Source of the DNA: Macrolepiota albuminosa
Lineage: Eukaryota; Basidiomycota; Agaricomycetes; Agaricales; Agaricaceae
Length of the DNA stretch: 64,000 nucleotides
Direction: 5' to 3'
Assembly (NCBI GenBank): GCA_027475525.1
Contig: JAMWFC010000021.1
Location: 186,001 to 250,000 of the forward strand
Both the position numbers and the translations under genes were made by a program. This document shows positions 45,480 to 57,800 of the stretch, one piece after another. The notes under the pieces are model-generated. The model was not told the origin of the DNA. It worked only from the letters and a program-made list of their open reading frames with translations, and searched no databases. Position 1 is the stretch's first letter, and each line of letters starts with the position of its first letter.

Positions 45480-45917
45480 ATGACAAACGTCACTCCACGC
45501 TTATACCACTTACACTCATTTCCTTACCTATCCCGACCTCTACCACTGCTCTCTACCTCCGACTCTTTTATCCTCGTTTTCATTCCTTCAATTACTCCAC
45601 CTTTCGTCCACAACGTCCTCGAGTGTTCCTGGGCACAATGCACAAAGCGGCTCACATGCGCGACCTGTCTCAGTGACAAGGACTACCAGAGAAAGGTACA
45701 CACGCACCTTGCGAGCCATCAGAGGACTTTTGTTCAAGGGGTAAATAGGAAATGGAGATGTAGGTGGAGGTGCACCAAGGAGTTCAGCGATAAGAGAGCG
45801 TTGGAGAGGCATTTTCTGTCGAATTCGCATGAGATCAACCCCATCTCGATCAGGTTTCGGTGTCGTCATTGTGCCCATTCTTGGTCACGCCGGACGATTG
45901 TCCCATTTAGAACATGA
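45480..45917 (+). CDS. Small C2H2 zinc-finger-like protein
   Basis: The 145-codon ORF starts at ATG 45480. The frame is open for a further 372 nt upstream, but that part reads as non-coding, Phe/Leu-rich sequence. The C-terminal half has a Cys-rich segment (CSWAQCTKRLTCATC) followed by a C2H2-like finger CRWRCTKEFSDKRALERHF with His five residues on (about 45755-45815), then a half finger (FRCRHC) at the end. Fungal proteins of this build usually have further fingers, so the gene may be truncated or continue through an intron after 45900. DNA binding is inferred from the finger only. Confidence 0.45.
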   Translation: MTNVTPRLYHLHSFPYLSRPLPLLSTSDSFILVFIPSITPPFVHNVLECSWAQCTKRLTCATCLSDKDYQRKVHTHLASHQRTFVQGVNRKWRCRWRCTKEFSDKRALERHFLSNSHEINPISIRFRCRHCAHSWSRRTIVPFRT

Positions 45918-46034
45918 TGGTTGAAGTCATCTTACAATTTACTTATGTTCTCACCGCGTTCAGCAGTTCAACACGATCAACACGATCAAAAATGGAGAAC
46001 AATGTTTCTTTTGAAATTTTCATCAGCTACTCAC

Positions 46035-46130
46035 ATGTCAAATATACCCGGGGAAATCGTAGAGCTCATACTTGACCAGCTTGGTGATGACATGAAAAAG
46101 GTACTCTATCATGAATATTCAACTAAATAA
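46035..46130 (+). pseudogene. F-box-like N-terminus, truncated
   Basis: The ORF reads MSNIPGEIVELILDQLGDDM, the typical opening of a fungal F-box protein (Pro then Glu-Ile...Ile-Leu-x-x-Leu). It stops after 31 codons. A possible donor AAG|GTACTC follows the DDMKK segment, but no continuation is seen before the copia element at 46410 nor clearly after 51370. It is probably a gene relic. Confidence 0.4.
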
Positions 46131-46409
46131 GACAATAGCTATCAATACTCCTCCAAAAAGGCACCTACACGCAACACTACAAAGAGCTCAACGTATAGCT
46201 AGCTAGTGTGTATACGTACGTACGCATGGAACCCCCAAAGTCCTACAAAATTCATTTATTATAATCGTTGTATGTATGCTGTATCCTCTGTGATCTTTAC
46301 TACTCTTTGTGGTTTCTGCACCTTATTAACCCTGTTTCTCAGCGTGTTTGTATCAAAATCTATCAAAACGCACATTAGTTTTGTTCTTTTTCCTTTTTCC
46401 TCGCATAAG

Positions 46410-46720
46410 TGTTGGCGGTAATGACGTGTAACTTTGGCTATTCTCAAAATGATGTCATATACATGTATGTTTTTATTATCTCATAAATTACGCTTATGTT
46501 ATTCTTTTATGATTCATTTATTATATCATCACACATACACGTTTCTATAAATACGCCGTCTCACCTTGGAGTCAAGCTATCTCTCGATACTTGACTCCAG
46601 GTGCGTCATTTATCTGCTTATTATTAAATCATACTTATATCTCTCGATACTTGACTCCAGTTATAATTATATTGACTACCATATACAAATACATATTTGT
46701 TACGCTATTATGCTGCAACA
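46410..46720 (+). repeat. 5' LTR of the copia element
   Basis: TGTTGGCGG to GCAACA. It holds a TATAAATA box at about 46546 and, downstream, a 60-bp-spaced direct repeat of TCTCTCGATACTTGACTCCA and a stem TGGAGTCAAG/CTTGACTCCA (about 46568-46600) in what would be the RNA leader. Confidence 0.95.
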
Positions 46721-46733
46721 GGTTATGGGCCCC
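46721..46733 (+). other. Half-tRNA(iMet) primer-binding site
   Basis: GGTTATGGGCCCC directly follows the LTR. Its complement, GGGGCCCATAACC, looks like the anticodon stem-loop of initiator tRNA-Met (CAU in a CCATAAC context), not a tRNA 3' end. Drosophila copia and yeast Ty5 use this internal, cleaved-tRNA priming. Confidence 0.65.
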
Positions 46734-46739
46734 GGTGTC

Positions 46740-47516
46740 ATGAATGAGACCAGCACTTCTGAAACATTGCAGTTTCCGAAATTTAATGGTACAAACTACC
46801 ATACCTGGTCTGACAATATGAAGTCAGCTTTACAGGCTAAAGCCTTGTGGGGAGTTGTGTCCGGAAGAGAACCTCGTCCTCCGAAACCACCCACCGAGTA
46901 CGCTGACCTCATGACCACTACGTGCCCTACTGATGATCAGCCTCCTCAAGCCGTCTACAAAGAGGGATCCGACTTGATGAAAGCATTACAGTCCAAAGAT
47001 TTCTCGATCTGGCAGCTTGCCCGTGATAAGTATGAGCACTGGCTCAACAAGGACAATTCCACTATGGGATTGATTTGCAATGCTATCAAATTTACCCAGC
47101 ATGAAACTATAGTCGATCTCAATACTTCCAAAAATATTTGGGAACATATGAAGAAGAATTACGTTGACCAGCAAAGTGGTATTAATATCCACTATTATTA
47201 TCAGCAGTTATACGTGAAAAAATGGGACGGAAACTTACCCTTGGCTGATCACCTGGGGTTCTACATGAGTATTCGTCACCGCTTTATCAAGGCAGGTCAC
47301 AATGTAGACGACTATACTATTCTTAACACCATACTCCTCTCGCTACCTCGTACTCCGACCTGGGAGGTTGTCAAGCAAAATCTGCTATCCCGCAGTACCG
47401 CCATGATGCTCAAGACCGTAACCACGGAATTATTATCCGTCTATGATAGGGTGGGTATCCCTCAAAAACAACTCCATGACCAAAACGTTGGCTTTCTTGA
47501 CAGCTGGAGACAATAA
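46740..47516 (+). pseudogene. gag: copia gag
   Basis: From ATG 46740 (MNETSTSETLQFPKFNGTNY), with an alternative ATG at 46710 overlapping the LTR end. It has the copia-type Gag helical domain (NYHTWSDNMKSAL, LQSKDFSIWQLARDKYEHWL, TSKNIWEHMKKNYVDQ). The frame is lost near 47490. The zinc knuckle CHNCGDKGH...SPKC follows in the pol frame with TGA in place of a residue after His (47623). Confidence 0.85.
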
Positions 47517-50500
47517 TTTGAGTGGGAGTCGACCAAGGGCATTTATTTCCAAAAGAAGAGTCAAACCAAAGTGATTGCCAAAACCGGACAATGTTTGCCA
47601 CAACTGTGGCGACAAAGGCCATTGAAGCCCGAAATGTCCTAAGCCAAGGAGACCCAGAGGTTTGGAGAAGGCTAATATAACCATATCTTCTGTCAAAAGT
47701 GACACTCGTGAAGTTGGTAAAGTCTTAATGGCCACTTACGATGGCATGCCCTCAGGATTGCTTCTTGATAGCGCCGCATCTTGTCACATGGTGGCAGACC
47801 TTGCCTACTTCATCAATTATCAGGGAATAGAAAATCAGCATATTTCTGTAGGTGGGATGAATGTCTTACCTGTCACCAGAAAAGGAACGATCGAATTTCG
47901 TACCTGCCTTTCCAATGGAGTCAATGACGTACAACTACGTGACGTTTTACATATCCCCACCCTTGGCACAAATCTAATCAGTCTAGGACTACTTCAACGC
48001 AGTGGTGCTGCTATTGGTGGACTAGCCTATGGAATCAGCCTATCTTGGAATGGTCAAGAATTTTTGCATGCCAACCTGATAGGCTCACACGGCACGTTAT
48101 ACCATATTGAAACTATGACCATGGGTATTGCTGACAATAACATCACTTTTATTGCCAACGAGTCCACCATGCGCCTCTGGCACCAACGCTTAGGACATAT
48201 TAGTCCACGCACTATTAAAACAATGGTCAATCAGCACCTCGTAACCGGCATCAACATTAAATTACCTCGAGAATATGATTGATTGTGCAGTGGTTGCGCA
48301 GAAGGAAAGGCAACCAGGCCTCCCCTTCCAGACTCAAGTCCTACTGAATACGGTTTGAACGAATTACTTGTAATGGATTTGACCAGCCCGATGAGCGTTC
48401 CCACCTGGGATGGAAATCGTTACGCCATGGTTACTGTAGAAGCCAGCAAAAGGTATCCCACCGGTCGACTTCTAAAATCCAAAGATGAAGTAAATGAAGC
48501 CGTGCGCGACACAACTGCTTTATACGAACGAAGTGGAGGAAAGTTTGTGCAAATAATTTGAACTGATAATGGTAGCGAATTCATAAATTCTGCCCTACGA
48601 AAATTCTGTGCACTGAATGGTATTAGACATCAGACGACTAATCCATACCGTCCACAGCAAAACAGAATTGCGGAACGAGCCATAGCTGTCATCATGGAGA
48701 TGGTTCGTAGCATGCTTCACGGTGCCAAGATGGATTTACGGTACTGGGGAGAAGCATTCATGTACGCCATTTACATTCGATCTATCACTCCTACCTCTGC
48801 TTTAAAGGGAAAAATTCCCTATACTGAATGGTTCAGGCATAAACCTGATATTGCTCATCTACGCATCTTCGGATTGTTAGGATGGGCACACGTACCAAAG
48901 GAGGTCTGACAAGGCAAGTTAGAGTCACGTGCTGTCCGTGTACGCATGCTCGGTTGGTGGGCAAACGAAACGAAAGGCTACAGGCTGGAGGACCTCGAAA
49001 ATGGCAAACTTATCACTTCTCAAGACGTCGAATTCTACGAGGACAACACACCAAGTGAGTTGGCACATCTAGATCCTGAACTGACGCAGTCGTCAATGCA
49101 AGAAATCAACGATTTCATCAATACTGCCACGTACCCTGAATCCAAAGCACCTAGACAGGTACTCATTCCTGAGGTTTCCTCCAAGTCAGAGGTCGAGGCC
49201 CAGCTAGAGGAAGCATTATTGTCCAAACAAGAGACAGACGTTACGACACTGACCAAAGAGCTGCATTATCCCACTCCTGCACCGTCAGAATCATCAACAG
49301 CTATTATTCGCGGTCCTGCACATATTTCTCCACCCCCTGCACCACGAAAGAGTACAAAATGGAAAGATTTGCCTTCTCGTGAGCCATCTACACGCCTTAA
49401 GAAACTTCCGATCAGATTCCATCAAGAAGGTGATGACGAACCCAAGAGCCACATGGCTTTTATTGCCGTATCTGGTCCTACGCTTGAGGACGCCTTGAAA
49501 TCTGATCATGCTGATGAATGGCAGAAAGCGATTACCAGCGAGTATAACCAACTTGTCAGCAAGGGAGTGTTTGAAGAGGTAGATGATTTACCTCTCGGAA
49601 AGAAGGCTGTGGGAAGTAAAGTTGTGCTAAAAGAAAAGCTGGATGAAAATGGGAGGCACACGAAATATAAGGCTCGTACCGTGGCTCAAGGATTTTCACA
49701 AATCCCCGGCATCGATTACAGCGAAACGTTTTCCTCGGTGGCCAAGTTTACAACTTTACATGTATTTCTGACCCTGGCAGCTGTACTCGATTTGGAAGTC
49801 CATCAAATTGATGTAATCAGAGCTTATCTGGAAGGAGACCTCGACGAAGATATCTACATGCATGCACCTTCTGGAATAGGAAGATGTCGCTACTGGAGAC
49901 TCGTCAAGGCCATTTATGGTCTTAAACAAGCTGGGAGGAAGTGGAAAGAAAAATTGCACAAGACCATGATAAGTCTGGGATTCACTCCATCTTTCGCTGA
50001 CGACTGCCTTTATGTGTTACGAGAAAACGGAAAAATTATCCTAATTGTTATCGTGTATGTGGACGACATGATTGTGGCCGGACATAACATTAGAAGGATA
50101 ATTTTATTCAAAAAGGATATGGACGCGCACTTCGACATCACGGATCTAGGCGAGATACATTATGTCCTTGGACTTCAGGTCAAACGTGATCGCGCAAACC
50201 ATGCCATTTACTTGAACCAATCTATCTACATTGATTCAGTGCTCGAACGTTTTGGAATGTCTTCCTGCCATCCAGTCTCCACTCCACTAGTCACTAATCA
50301 TAGTCTATCATTACTACAATGCCCGACAAACGAGGACGAGCAAAAAGCCTACGAATCATTTGCTAAAGAAATAAATTACCTCTCTTTGATAGGCTCCTTA
50401 CTTTACACCACTCAAACTCGTCCCGATATACAATTCTCGGTCAACTTGTTAGCGCAATTCTTGAACAATCCCAGCGTTCCCCACTTAGCAGCTTGCAAAC

Positions 50501-51081
50501 GTATCCTACGTTACTTGAAGGGGACTCGATCATATTGTTTAAAGCTGGGAAACCTGTTTAATGATGAACTGCGATTAGTTGGTTGGAGCGATGCAAACTG
50601 GGCACAAGACACATACGATCGGTGTTCTATCAGTGGTTGGTGTTATGACATTGACGGGAGTCTAGTTTCTTGGTCATCGAAGAAACAATCAGTGACGGCT
50701 ACGTCTACTGTTGAAGCGGAGTATATTGCCTCATCTAACGCAACGAGGGAAGCTATCTGGCTATGTAATCTGCTTAAAGATCTAGACTTTGAGCAGGCCG
50801 ATGCGACAATTATTCACACTGATAGTACCGGCAGTATCGCATTATCGAAAAACCCAGTTGGACATTCCCGAGCAAAGCACATCGATATTCGCTATCATTT
50901 TATCCGTGAACACATATCTCGAGGCGATATACAATTATCGCATGTTTCCACCCACGACATGATCGCCGATGTATTAACTAAAGCCTTACCAAGAGAAACA
51001 TTCGAGAAATACCGAACGAAAATGGGAGTCGTATTGCCTGCGTTACCGTCAAGTGGGAGTGTTGGCGGTAATGACGCGTAA
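47491..51081 (+). pseudogene. pol: copia pol: PR-IN-RT-RNaseH
   Basis: All parts lie in one frame. Protease LLDSAASCHM (about 47764); integrase finger HQRLGH...CSGC (48180-48295), then VMDLTSP (about 48373), TDNGSEF (about 48562) and NRIAERA (about 48663) for the D-D-E triad; RT (about 49480-50200) with YVDD at 50057-50068; RNase H (about 50580-50960) with WSDANWA, EAEYIA and HTDSTG. It ends at TAA 51079, 20 bp into the 3' LTR. TGA codons at 47572, 47623, 48280, 48559 and 48907 interrupt it. At 48559 and 48907 an Arg (CGA) is expected and at 47572 and 47623 a Trp (TGG). From 48910 to the end RT and RNase H are open. Confidence 0.92.
51052..51059 (+). other. Polypurine tract of the copia element
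   Basis: AAGTGGGAG-like purine run immediately upstream of the 3' LTR start at 51060, overlapping the end of pol. Confidence 0.6.
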
Positions 51082-51370
51082 CTTCGGCTATTCTCAAAAT
51101 GATGTCATATACACGTATGTTTTTATTATCTCATAAATTACGCTTATGTTATTCTTTTATGATTCGTTTATTATATCATCACACATACACGTTTCTATAA
51201 ATACGCCGTCTCACCTTGGAGTCAAGCTATCTCTCGATACTTGACTCCAGGTGCGTCATTTATCTGCTTATTATTAAATCATACTTATATCTCTCGATAC
51301 TTGACTCCAGTTATAATTATATTGACTACCATATACGAATACATATTCGTTACGCTATTATGCTGCGACA
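51060..51370 (+). repeat. 3' LTR of the copia element
   Basis: TGTTGGCGG to GCGACA, 311 bp, the CpG-richer of the two copies. TSD ATAAG follows. Confidence 0.95.
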
Positions 51371-51862
51371 ATAAGTAGTAAAGAACAAGACTTCGCAACG
51401 TACTTCGAACCTACTCCCCATACATCTCAATAATCTCATCAACAAGCTCGGCGGAATGCTCGCGTCTGCGCTGGAACTTGTCGATCTTCTCAACGTTCCC
51501 GCCGTTGCTGTCGATGAAGCTGGTTACTGGTTATGTCGAGCGCAGTCCTAACTCTGTTTGGTAAATAGTGGATTGAGTTTTTGCTCTCGTAGTCGAGATA
51601 AGCCCTTCCATGTAGTACTGCCCAACAGACCAGTTTGAACTTTTTGAACTTTTTGAAACGCCCAGCCACACTCGAGCTCAGCGCTCAGGACTCTCGTTCG
51701 ATTCCTTCGCCTCTCCTAACAACTTATGGAAACAAATTCTCGATCGGGCAGTTAGTAGAGGCAGTCTCCTCTGACTCAGAAAACAGGGTATATTGTGGTT
51801 AGCTTGTACTGAGAGATAGGTAATATATATTGTTCTGCCAGTATCCGATGCAAAAACTTCAA
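51371..51862. other. 3' flank of the chitinase gene
   Basis: No complete gene is present. On the minus strand 51530-51415 is open and ends TAG, with a charged, helical C-terminus-like sequence (IDSNGGNVEKIDKFQRRREH...EIIEMYGE). It could be a last exon of the chitinase or of another gene; splice sites to it were not identified. Confidence 0.35.
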
Positions 51863-54800
51863 CTAGTGTCTGGGCAGTTGGTTTGCCCATGATATGTCAG
51901 GTATACGATTTAAGATCTCATTTCTGAGGTCCTGTTGGGTTATGGATACAGTCGTGATCCCGACGCCCCCATTGTCCATCGGCTGGCCATTCACGTTTTT
52001 GATATTGGCGTTGTCCAGGAGAACTGCGAACGAGAGATCGACGTTAACTGGCGTGGTCGCCCCATTGTTGAATAACGGGATGAGATTCTCTATCTCTGAT
52101 CGGAGGAAGGGAACCATCCCTCTAACGACATCAGAGACCCAGTTGTCGTAAAGATTAGGCACATTAATAGTGGCTCTATTCGGACTTGCCAGAAAGTACT
52201 ATTAGTGACATTTCCAGCCATTATATATGAAATACCCACGCATCGACATTGCTTGCCAGATATTTTGCATACCAGTCTGACCAGACATCTCTAATGCAGT
52301 CATTATTGTTCATGAAATTTTGCTTAACCTGAGCGGCACGTTGCCATCAGTGGATGAATCGTCATCGTCATACTCGAGTAACTCACGGTGAAGTCATTCA
52401 TGTATGACGGCACGCCAGCAGCCGCACGCAGCTTCGCGACCTGATCTGGGTTTCAGCAAGACACTTGAGCGGCGACAATGTGCTGCAAACCTGTGTCTTT
52501 ACACAATACTTTGAGAATTTGTCGGATTTCATTAACACTTGAGCATTCAGCTTGTTCAACTGACGTTCTCCATCGTACATCAGGAAGTTCTTGCGGCATT
52601 CATATAAGTTGAAGCCTTCACAAATCTGTATTGGGAAACTTGAAACTCACCTTGTACTTATTGCTCGCCTGCTCCAGAACGACCATTTTGTTGCCACCTA
52701 GGTCGAGTTATAATGAGACTGTCGAGCTCCGTGAAAAATGATATGTCCTACCCTGGCCACCACCCGGATAACACTGCCCTATATTCTTAAATACAGTCGA
52801 TACGGGGTAATATGGTGTGGGTTTCATCAGGTTTTGCTCGACCCAATCGCACCACTCACTGCAGGATATAATGGTAAGCACGCATCTTTTAGGGGTCTAA
52901 TGAGAGTCATACTTAGATTTCGCAGTATCCATCCATAGGTCTTCAAGTGGCTCAAGGTAATCTATGAACAAAGATGCTGTAGAACAAAATGAGAGATCGA
53001 CTAAAAATAGCAAGCCTCTGCACGTACCCATAGATTGCTCATACCTGCGGTGAGGTGGTAGTTTAATAAAGAGGCATCAAAGGTTCCATGTACTTACACA
53101 TGCTCCCGACCATAAATTGGAGCATTATTGGTTTTTGCCAGCGCAGGTGATCCATCCTTCCTAAATCCAGTATTGATCTGAGCGCAACGAAACTGAGTTT
53201 GGCTACCTTGAGTTTGAAGCGAAAGCTACTTTACCGGTACAGGGTTGTACCTATAGTCGGCAAAACATCAGAGAATATACGCGACAAGGGGCAGTGACTC
53301 GCCTGTTATACTGGGCATTCAATTGGTGAGGGAAAGCCAGGTCAAAGTAGGCTTGCACCTGGGTATTCGAAAATCCAGGTATAGGTACAGTTTTTTTCGG
53401 ACAGGTCTTCATAGTGGAAATCTCGAATGGACTGAATGTATCTTCACTTTCTGTTACCAGCGGCACATTGATATCCTCCTCGCGTCTGCTCAAAACGTCT
53501 ACTATTTGGTCGGTATCGCCACCTTCAAGATTGAGACTGGCGTAAATTTGGCAAATTTTCGTTCCCGCAGAATCCAAGATATCACTGCCTATTGCTGGGC
53601 AGAACAGATTGCCGGGTAGGAAGGGAACTCCGGCCCGTTTATGATGAACTGATGTCTCGTTTTCGGAGATGACGACTGCAGATGTCGGAAACTGAACCCC
53701 CTGCGGGCGAGATTTGGGAGAGGTGTGCTCGTATGCAACGTAGGCCGGAGAGTCAAGGACATGGCGTGTGTCGATCGTGTCTCCGTGGCTCCCCGTGCCC
53801 ACCGCTTCGTAACGGTAATGTGAATGGTCCTCGTCGCGTTTGCTGTTGGCTGCGGCAGATTCATCAACGGATGATGAACAATACCCACCCCAGGTGTATT
53901 CTGGAAAAGGATTTTCGGGTCAGGGGTTGAAACAAACGAAGCCGTAGCATCTACTGACCTTCGTTGTAGAAAGGGATGGAAGGCGGGATTGACGTCCAAA
54001 ACAGAGCCGATCCGGTTAACCCAGCATGTAGAGCGACTCCAAAATACTGCTCAGAAGTCAGGACACGCTACTCTGTTTAAATAATTGCACGGGCTTACAG
54101 GATTCACGCAAAACGAATCGGCAGACTGTTTCACAATTAGTCATTGTGGATTCCTTCGAGCGAGATTTGTGCTTACAGATTGGCTGACGCTACCCGTGAT
54201 ACTAACCCCTCCGTATAGGTCAGCTTCTGTAAACAACTAGAATGATGGTGAGCGATGTGTTCAAAATGGAAGAACTTGAGATAAGAGTAAACCTGAGCAT
54301 CGATGAGAGTCCCTCCAAGGACATTGACACCAATCTGCAGACTGGGGATAATGTGAGCCTAAGATGGTCCGGGACTCATTAGTATGATTTTATTGAGTCG
54401 CAATTTGCACTAACGTCAAGAGAACCCTAGCGCGTAATGGTACGTGAGTAGCCGGAAATACCGTCCACATTCGTATCTCACCTGAAGATCGACTTGAGAG
54501 TTGACACGGTAATCGATGTGTTGGTTAGATGAATCCGGAACTACCGCATTGGATGCATTCTGCTCATCAACATTCGAGTCTTCCTTCCCAAATGATAAAT
54601 TGATCGACTACAACGCACATTAGTGTTATTATCACCCCTAGAATAATGCATGCTGACCGGGAATTTGTAACCGACTGAAGTCGTAATAATGCCTCCGAAA
54701 CTCAGCTGGCCGGAGAGCTGTCCATACAGATGGAGGGAAGGTTCAAGTGTGAGCAGGCCTGAAGTTCGATGCCGGTTAGTTTCTATCATAATATAAGGGA

Positions 54801-57800
54801 GGAATCACAAACCAGGGTAGTATAAACCAGGGAAGCCAAAGGCTGCGAGTTCGTAGCGCGAGCTGTCAAATTCAGCTTCAGCTAGGCCCTGGATGGTGAA
54901 AGACGCCTGAGCCTGAGTTCCAGCCTCGAAGAAGATGTAGCATTCCTGCACTGCAGGTGGTACAATCGAGGCTTCTAAATAGTAACCGAAGGAACTGGTA
55001 ATAGATGTCGACCCAGTGACTGATATGTCGAGGCTTGATAAGAAGTGTGGACACTAAACCAAACATGTTTCATTTCGTACAACTGAAACCAGGAGATCAC
55101 CACTGACCTGCTCCTCCTATCGCATACACACATGGAGTGAACAGCAAATTGGTCCTATTTATTGTAGCACATACCGCGTGATAGATGGTGTATGTATCAG
55201 ACCACTGTTGTATATGGGTCAAATCTGGTCACCAAGAACGGATACAGTAAAGCTTACATGGAAATTACGATCGATACTGTTGCGGCTTCGAACTGTGGTC
55301 AACTTCGCCAGCCAGTCGTCAAATGGGCCAAACCAGCGCTTCTCATATTCCGACGGCTGATGATAGTCACGTCTTCGACGTCTGGTTGCTATCGTATCAC
55401 TATCAGGAGGTGAGTTCACCATTTCGTCCCTGTGAACATAGGCTCAAGCTGGCTTAGAATTAGAGAGATAAAACCGTGTACCAGTATCCAGGTATATCTG
55501 TCATATCCGCACGCATACTACGGTAAAAATTAGCCAATAGACGCCTAGGAGAATTGTAAAATAGTTACAGGACCGGTCCATTGTCTTCGGGAATAGCCAA
55601 AAAGTTGTAGTCAAACTTCAATGAGTAAACATTTTCAGTTGACCGTTTCCTAGCCTTGTGCTCAGAAGGCAGGATATCCTGATCTGGGTGTATTGTCAAG
55701 GAAGCAATACGGGCATAAGGACCGACGCCACATGATTTAGGCATCCGAACGATGGTGTGTTCCGCCTGACCAAGAAAAACGTGACCACAGCCAGAATCCT
55801 CATCATTAAGTCCCTTAGAGCAATACGCAAGTACCTAAACCATGGACGTCAGTCAATTCAGAAGCAGTCTGATCTGTAGGACCAAATCACCTCTTGAGCT
55901 TGATCACTGGTTGCGTCGCATCCCGTGATAACCCAATCAGATTGAACATCCAATGAACTAACCGAAGATGGGTTGGGAGACGAGATAAAAACCTCTCCGA
56001 AGGCTGAATCGTTCTCCTTGCCGTCATCTCCTATCCCACTAGACCCTGCGCCCGTTGATGACGAGTCACTGGTCCCCGTGTTGTCGTCAAAATCAACAGT
56101 AAATGATGCCGGTTGATTGACATCGTAAGTATTACTGTTATTGAACCATCGAGGGAATACCCAGTCCTCAGGAACAGGCAGGAATTGCGACGCTGATAAT
56201 GGCATGCTCGACCATGACTGACATGACATGAAATTATTACAAAACTTACTCGACGGTGGATCACAGCAGTAATACCTACTCTATATCAGCCAACAACGAT
56301 GGGACTCATTGCATGGTCACATACCTCTTGTTATTGCCAACACAGGATGTACTGGCATCACCCTGCATGTCACTGACTGTGACTATCGTTAGATGATAAA
56401 CTTCGGTCGGAAGATGTTTGCTTACATATTGCTGTTGAGGACGAATAGATGTCAGACATCAATAAATAGTGAAGAAGGCTTCGACATACAAACTTGTCCA
56501 GCTCGGCATGCCGCATTCAGACAATTCGGCGGATCGCCAACCCATTCACAATTCGTGTATCCGGCTGTAGAATGATAATGAACGGCCGTGAACGAACTAG
56601 TGAATAGGACATAAGTTGCTTACCGCCTTCCAAACAGCAAACTGTCTTGGTGTTTGACTGACAGATTTCGGGACAGACGTTGTTGGTTGGAGGCTGTTGC
56701 TCACACGACCCGTTATCAACACTTCCTTGTTTGACATAGGTCTGAGCAACAAAGCCAGATACACATGAGTCATGAGCACATGCTAAGCAATAATTCATCA
56801 AAAGTGGTCCAGGATGCAAGGAGCATGGTAAGCCACTTACAAGTACCAAAACATGCTCCTGGGTTTGGCTCACCTGACTGGCAACAAAAGGCCTTGTACC
56901 CTTGTATGCATGTCGGATTACCGTCGTCACCAACTTCATCCAGTGCCATTACAATCTCGCCGACATTGCATTGAGCGTTACAGGTCGTGCCTCCGCCTCC
57001 TCGCCATTGACAATTCTGAGGTCGGTACCCAGGCGGACAGCATAGCCGTGCGGGAGACTTCGGATCGCAGGACACTGCGACATCGGGTACCCAAGAAACT
57101 GTGGTTAGACTGTCATATCCGTTGGGACATTGTTGCCCGCAGCCTGTGATTTGGCACTGGTTGCCTGTCTCAGAGTAACTTGGTGGTACGAAGTTCCCAT
57201 ATAAACCAGAGAGAGCGGTGTACCGCGAGTCATCTGGTGCAGCAAACAACATAAGTACCTCATTAATCACTATTACGAGACTGCACACCTTGATCTACGG
57301 ACCATATCATGGTTCCTGAAATATGATTTCATCAGAGATGCTGCGCCAGATGTTCGGGGTACGTGTATATACCTCCGAGGCAAATACTGTTCGCATAGTC
57401 GAGCTTCATCTTGAGCGTCTGAGCATCATCATACTGAAAACATATAGTGAGTGAATACTTAAGGCGACTAAGGTCTGCCGTCGTACCGATACCCATTGAT
57501 CTTCGTTCCAAGTGCTGACGTAGGTATGTCAATATCATGCCATAATACCCACAAAGTTCATGCTAGTTGACACACATGTACTTGATAGCTTCCACATCTG
57601 TAGGAAGATGAGCGACTATCCTGCAGCAAATGTTGGCACATACCGTCGATAACAGGCACAAGGTTGTTATTATTGATGATTTGTTCAATTTCGCTAAACA
57701 TTAGTGTACCTACGACGAAAACTCAGTATTTTCCAGACTTGTGATCTCACACCCAGTCACTCACCAGAGCTCAAGCTACACACTCCGGGATCTGCTCCGC

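Larger units (their letters stand above)
46410..51370 (+). mobile_element. Ty1/copia element, complete with TSD ATAAG
   Basis: Two 311-bp LTRs (46410-46720 and 51060-51370) are flanked by ATAAG at 46405-46409 and 51371-51375. The order is gag, protease, integrase, RT, RNase H, which is diagnostic for copia. The LTRs differ at 7 of 311 positions, all CpG to TpG or CpA in the 5' copy. The coding region has one frameshift near 47490 and five TGA codons in the pol frame. It is a fairly recent insertion, now inactive. Confidence 0.95.

Noticed and set aside
46578..46660. 60-bp spaced repeat in the copia LTR as another assembly duplication
   Set aside because: The period is 60, the repeat is only about 23 bp with distinct sequence between, and it is present in both LTRs.
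1280..48909. Possible reassignment of TGA as a sense codon, suggested by repeated in-frame TGA
   Set aside because: The expected residues differ by site (Arg at some, Trp at others), the affected ORFs are transposons only, and the transition pattern agrees with CpG decay. The host frames read at the right end need no such reading.
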